NCBI RefSeq assembly: GCF_013820765.1
Contig: NZ_JABJVM010000001.1
Span: 124,001-188,000 of the forward strand
From: Paenilisteria rustica
GTDB taxonomy: Bacteria; Bacillota; Bacilli; Lactobacillales; Listeriaceae
Length of the DNA: 64,000 nt
Reading direction: 5' to 3'
A model generated the notes under the pieces. That model saw only the letters and a program-made list of their open reading frames with translations. It was not told the DNA's origin and did not search any database. The position numbers were made by a program, and so were the translations under genes. Positions within the stretch are counted from its first letter, which is position 1; every line of letters begins with the position of its first letter. Shown piece after piece: positions 61,399 through 64,000 of the stretch.

Positions 61399-62646
61399 AT
61401 GTTTCGTACATTGCATCCAAATATAAAAGCGCGGATTGGTATTTCGTTTTTAAGCAAGCTGATTGGTTCGATGGTATTTCCGTTCATGGCGATTTATTTT
61501 GCGAAGGAGATTAATATTGGTGTCGCTGGTATTTTGCTGATGATTAATATCGCTGTGCAGTTTATGGCAAGTATTTATGGCGGGCATTTGGCGGATCATA
61601 TCGGACGGCGAACATTGATGGTTTGGGGAGAATGGGTGAAAGTTGGGGCGTTTGCGCTGATGTTGTTCGTGAATTCGCCTTGGATGGTGTCCCCGTGGCT
61701 GACATTCGTAGCGTTACTTTTGATTGCGGTGTCACAAGGTTTTACAATTCCTGCAAGTGACGCGATGTTGATTGATGTGAGTACGCGAGAGGAGCGGGCT
61801 TACATGTATTCCATTAATTACTGGGCAAATAATTTATCAGTGATGATGGGTGTCGTCATTGGTGGCTGGTTTTTCCAGAGTTACTTATTTGAACTGCTCA
61901 TCGGTTTGCTTGTGATGTCGCTTGTGACAACGTGGTTGACGATTAGGCTGATTACAGAAACATTGGAGCGTGGGGACAAGGATGTGTCTAGCGATGCGGG
62001 GATAAGAAGTTTGTTTCGAAGTTATCGGAAAATTTTGTATGATGCGCGTTTTCTATGGTTCACGGCGGGAGGAATCGCGGTATTATCGATCGAGTTCCAA
62101 CGTAATAATTTTATTTCGGTAAGGCTAGCTGATGTGTTTCCGCCGATGATGTACCATTTTGGCTGGCTAGGAAATATACCTTTTGATGGTGTAAAGTTGG
62201 TCAGTATTTTGACATTAGTCAACACGTTGATGATTGTGCTTTTTACAGCCCCGATTGCAAAATGGGTTCGAGATCGTAATTTGCAAAAGTGGATGTATGT
62301 TGGTTTTATGATTTTTGCATTCGGATTTGCGGTGTGTGCGCTTACGGATAGTGTTTGGATACTTTTTGGTGCCACGGTTATTTTATCTGTTGGGGAGTTA
62401 CTTTATGTGCCAACACGGCAGACGATTCTGGCGGATATTGTAGATGATGCGATGCGCGGGACTTACATGGCTTTTAACGGCTTTGTTTTTCAAATCGGAA
62501 AATTAATCGGAGCCGGAAGTTTGATGTTTTCGCCGTATATTGGGAAGTATGGTATGGCTTTATTCATCTTATTGTGCGGATTTGTTGGTGTGGTGCTGAC
62601 ATTCTGGGCGCTTAAACCGACAACGAGGACAGTGAAACAGGAATAG
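61399..62646 (+). CDS. MFS transporter, MdtH/YttB-like
   Basis: This 415-residue transporter has 12 helices and motif A after helix 2 (GGHLADHIGRRTLM near 66). The central loop LERGDKDVSSDAGIRSLFRS separates the halves. ATG at 61399 follows TAGGAGGTG; GTG at 61390 lies inside that site. Divergent from the SgrR-type regulator, it may be its main target and export a toxic sugar or drug. Confidence 0.9.
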   Translation: MFRTLHPNIKARIGISFLSKLIGSMVFPFMAIYFAKEINIGVAGILLMINIAVQFMASIYGGHLADHIGRRTLMVWGEWVKVGAFALMLFVNSPWMVSPWLTFVALLLIAVSQGFTIPASDAMLIDVSTREERAYMYSINYWANNLSVMMGVVIGGWFFQSYLFELLIGLLVMSLVTTWLTIRLITETLERGDKDVSSDAGIRSLFRSYRKILYDARFLWFTAGGIAVLSIEFQRNNFISVRLADVFPPMMYHFGWLGNIPFDGVKLVSILTLVNTLMIVLFTAPIAKWVRDRNLQKWMYVGFMIFAFGFAVCALTDSVWILFGATVILSVGELLYVPTRQTILADIVDDAMRGTYMAFNGFVFQIGKLIGAGSLMFSPYIGKYGMALFILLCGFVGVVLTFWALKPTTRTVKQE

Positions 62647-62647
62647 G

Positions 62648-62703
62648 AAAAAGAAGAGACACGACCGATAGAATCAATTTCGGTAGATTTCTCTTCTTTT
62701 TTT
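62648..62703. terminator. Bidirectional terminator
   Basis: AAAAAGAAGAGA pairs with TCTCTTCTTTTT across a 30-base loop that includes an ACCGA/TCGGT inner stem. It separates the MFS gene from the convergent ankyrin gene. Confidence 0.75.
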
Positions 62704-62706
62704 GCG

Positions 62707-63444
62707 TTATTTTGCGCCATGAGTTGTTAGTAAATCGGCGATAACTTGATAGCCTTGCTGTTTCGCGTGTGCAAGAGGTGTGACGCCATTTGAGTCTGCG
62801 ATGTTCGGGTCAGCGCCGTTTTCAAGTAGTGCTTGGACGATTTGCTGTTGCGTTTTGCCACCATCAGAAAGCACGATAGCTTCTAAAAGTGCCGTCCAGC
62901 CTGGGTTATTGACGTGATTCACATCGATATCGGTTTCGGCTAAAAGTAGTCGAACGTTGGCGAGATGACCTTTTTCGGCGGCTGGAATCAGTGCGGTTCC
63001 TCCAAAACGGTTGGTTAGCGTATAGTCGGGGTTATGCGAAATCATTAATTTTAAAATCTCCGTCCGGCCTTCTGCACCAGCGTATAAGAAGGAGCTATCT
63101 TTTATTTTATCTTGCAAATTGACGTTAGCGCCGTATTGGAGAAATAGTTTTGCCATCGGAATATTGTTTGCGTGCGTGGCAACGAGTAACCCGCTTTCGC
63201 CGTGAGTATTGACTGTGTCAACCTGTGCGCCTTGTTGTAATAGGGATTTCAGTTGTTGGATATCGTCGGCTTCCGTTGCTTTAAGTAGTTCTTGATTTAA
63301 ATTTGCCATATTTTTTGTCACAGTTTTCTCCTCCGTTTCTTTTTTAGTCGCGGTTTCTGGTGTTTTTGCGGTTGGTTGTTCTGTGTGGGCATTCGAGCAG
63401 GCTGTGAGTGTGAATGCCATGAGTATGATAATTAATTTTGCCAT
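62707..63444 (-). CDS. Ankyrin-repeat lipoprotein
   Basis: This 245-residue protein starts with a short lipoprotein signal (lipobox TLTAC, Cys 16), followed by a Thr/Glu/Lys-rich linker to about residue 48. Five ankyrin repeats then fill the rest, with consensus pieces such as LLQQGAQVDTVNTHGESGLL, LFLQYGANVNLQD and ALLENGADPNIADSNGVTPL. It is anchored outside the membrane, so it is a surface binding protein rather than a cytosolic effector. Partner unknown. Confidence 0.9.
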   Translation of the reverse strand: MAKLIIILMAFTLTACSNAHTEQPTAKTPETATKKETEEKTVTKNMANLNQELLKATEADDIQQLKSLLQQGAQVDTVNTHGESGLLVATHANNIPMAKLFLQYGANVNLQDKIKDSSFLYAGAEGRTEILKLMISHNPDYTLTNRFGGTALIPAAEKGHLANVRLLLAETDIDVNHVNNPGWTALLEAIVLSDGGKTQQQIVQALLENGADPNIADSNGVTPLAHAKQQGYQVIADLLTTHGAK

Positions 63445-63520
63445 CAGATAACCTCCTCTTTAGTCTAATTATGCCATATAAAGATAAACTAGAGATTAAC
63501 TGGAGCTTAAAATGTGCTTT

Positions 63521-63684
63521 AGCGTGTCGACAAACGCCTATTTTCGTTGTTAAAAGTTTCATTCCGATGCTCGCGTACTCACTTTTGCTTAGAAACTGGA
63601 CATAGATGGATAGCGGATAAATTAGCTTTCTCTGCATATTGGAGTACTAACTCATTTCATATCGAAGGACGCCAACAACACGCT
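63521..63684. repeat. Palindromic intergenic element, copy 6 (degenerate)
   Basis: AGCGTGTCGACAAACGC on the left and ACACGCTGAGGTTTGGAGAAAC on the right match the ends of the 7.7 and 26.1 kb copies. The interior GTTAAAAG, TTCCGATGCTC and ACTTTTGCTTAG follow the 7.7 kb copy but lack its tip, as if deleted. It lies in the 490-base gap between the ankyrin gene and mraZ; beyond it I see only AT-rich sequence with a weak GTGGGG/CCCCAC inverted repeat (63738-63778). Confidence 0.65.
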
Positions 63685-63882
63685 GAGGTTTGGAGAAACG
63701 GCTAGGTTTTGCGTGATATATAGTTTTTCTACAGTTTGTGGGGTTATTTTTTGTTATCTTTTTTACTATATGCCCCACTAACACCCACATTTTTTTAGGA
63801 TGATAAAATGGCTCTATAACATGGATTGAGGTGCTTGTTTTTTGTGAGGCAGCTCTTTTTTACGCTTTTTTTTAGTTTATGG

Positions 63883-63921
63883 TGGTACGAAGTGGGGAGT
63901 TGTGGTAAAGTTGTCTATAAG
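63883..63921 (+). promoter_or_regulatory. MraZ-box repeats and promoter of the dcw cluster
   Basis: TGGTA (63883-63887), TGGGG (63893-63897) and TGGTA (63903-63907) recur at an exact 10-bp period, the arrangement MraZ binds to repress its own operon. A -10-like TATAAG lies at 63916-63921, so the repeats cover the -35 region. A further TGGGG at 63926 forms part of the ribosome site. Confidence 0.75.
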
Positions 63922-63937
63922 AAAGTGGGGATGGACT

Positions 63938-64000
63938 ATGTTCATGGGCGAATATCAACATAACATTGATATAAAGGGCCGTTTAATCGTGCCATCTAAA
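63938..64000 (+). CDS. mraZ: Transcriptional regulator MraZ (5' part only)
   Basis: The first 21 codons ([20 protein letters not shown] and on) are the classic start of MraZ, including the DxKGR segment of the first SpoVT/AbrB-like repeat. MraZ is the first gene of the division and cell wall cluster and represses it. The gene runs off the window. ATG at 63938 follows AAAGTGGGGATGG. Confidence 0.93.
   Translation, partial: MFMGEYQHNIDIKGRLIVPSK

Noticed and set aside
63738-63778. GTGGGG/CCCCAC inverted repeat before mraZ
   Set aside because: A 6-bp stem with a 29-base loop in AT-rich sequence is weak and could be chance.

Overview
The window reads as low-GC Firmicutes chromosome, most likely a Listeria species outside the L. 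monocytogenes clade. From memory of L. monocytogenes gene order (not searched), the run lipoate ligase / queG / trmL / nitroreductase / LMW phosphatase / SMI1 / fri / HesB / ComEC-like lipoprotein, then the tandem DUF915 hydrolases, a DUF3116-like protein, liaIH and nagAB-nagR, matches the lplA1-fri-nag region. The block ctaA/ctaB / ylbC-F-G / rsmD / coaD / ylbL / tmcAL / ylbN / rpmF / panE / SgrR / MFS / mraZ matches the segment upstream of the division and cell wall cluster. Large insertions distinguish it, above all a complete glycogen operon, which as I recall L. monocytogenes lacks. There is no phage, IS element, CRISPR array or rRNA.

Layout. 0-1.8 kb: YhfI-type hydrolase and lipoate ligase. 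1.9-12.2 kb: glycogen operon glgBCDAP plus a GH13 alpha-glucan hydrolase. 12.2-20 kb: an orphan secreted protein, a small membrane protein, then minus-strand groups (TVP38 protein / AraC regulator / MFS / Cys-less isochorismatase-like protein; YkcB-YkcC glycosyltransferases). 20.1-27.7 kb: tRNA-Gly, tRNA modification genes, nitroreductase, phosphatase, SUKH protein, an Rrf2 regulator divergent from the Dps ferritin, HesB, and a secreted ComEC-like MBL/HhH lipoprotein with DUF3006. 27.7-33.6 kb: SAM-I riboswitch, metNIQ, an M20 amidohydrolase, and an oligopeptide-binding lipoprotein. 33.6-41.4 kb: CynX-type MFS with a GntR regulator, AI-2E family protein, tandem DUF915 hydrolases, small envelope proteins and a LiaI/LiaH-like pair. 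41.6-47.8 kb: nagAB-nagR, copper genes ycnJ-ycnI, MOSC and other small proteins. 47.8-64 kb: VOC protein, K+ channel, haem A/O synthesis, the ylb cluster with rsmD/coaD/rpmF, panE, SgrR with a divergent MFS, an ankyrin lipoprotein, and the start of mraZ.

Regulatory sites can be read directly at many genes. These include a perfect dyad over the -10 of the Rrf2 gene, two PerR-like boxes at fri, the SAM-I riboswitch with terminator, a sigma-B-like promoter, a NagR-type operator at nagA, dyads at the AraC-linked MFS and at the SgrR/MFS junction, and three 10-bp-spaced TGGKR repeats before mraZ.

The most unusual structure is a family of long, imperfectly palindromic intergenic elements, in at least six places (about 7.72, 20.2, 25.4, 26.1, 53.3 and 63.5 kb). 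They share end motifs and, in two cases, a tip motif, but their stems differ in sequence while still pairing. I regard this as the best candidate here for something poorly described.
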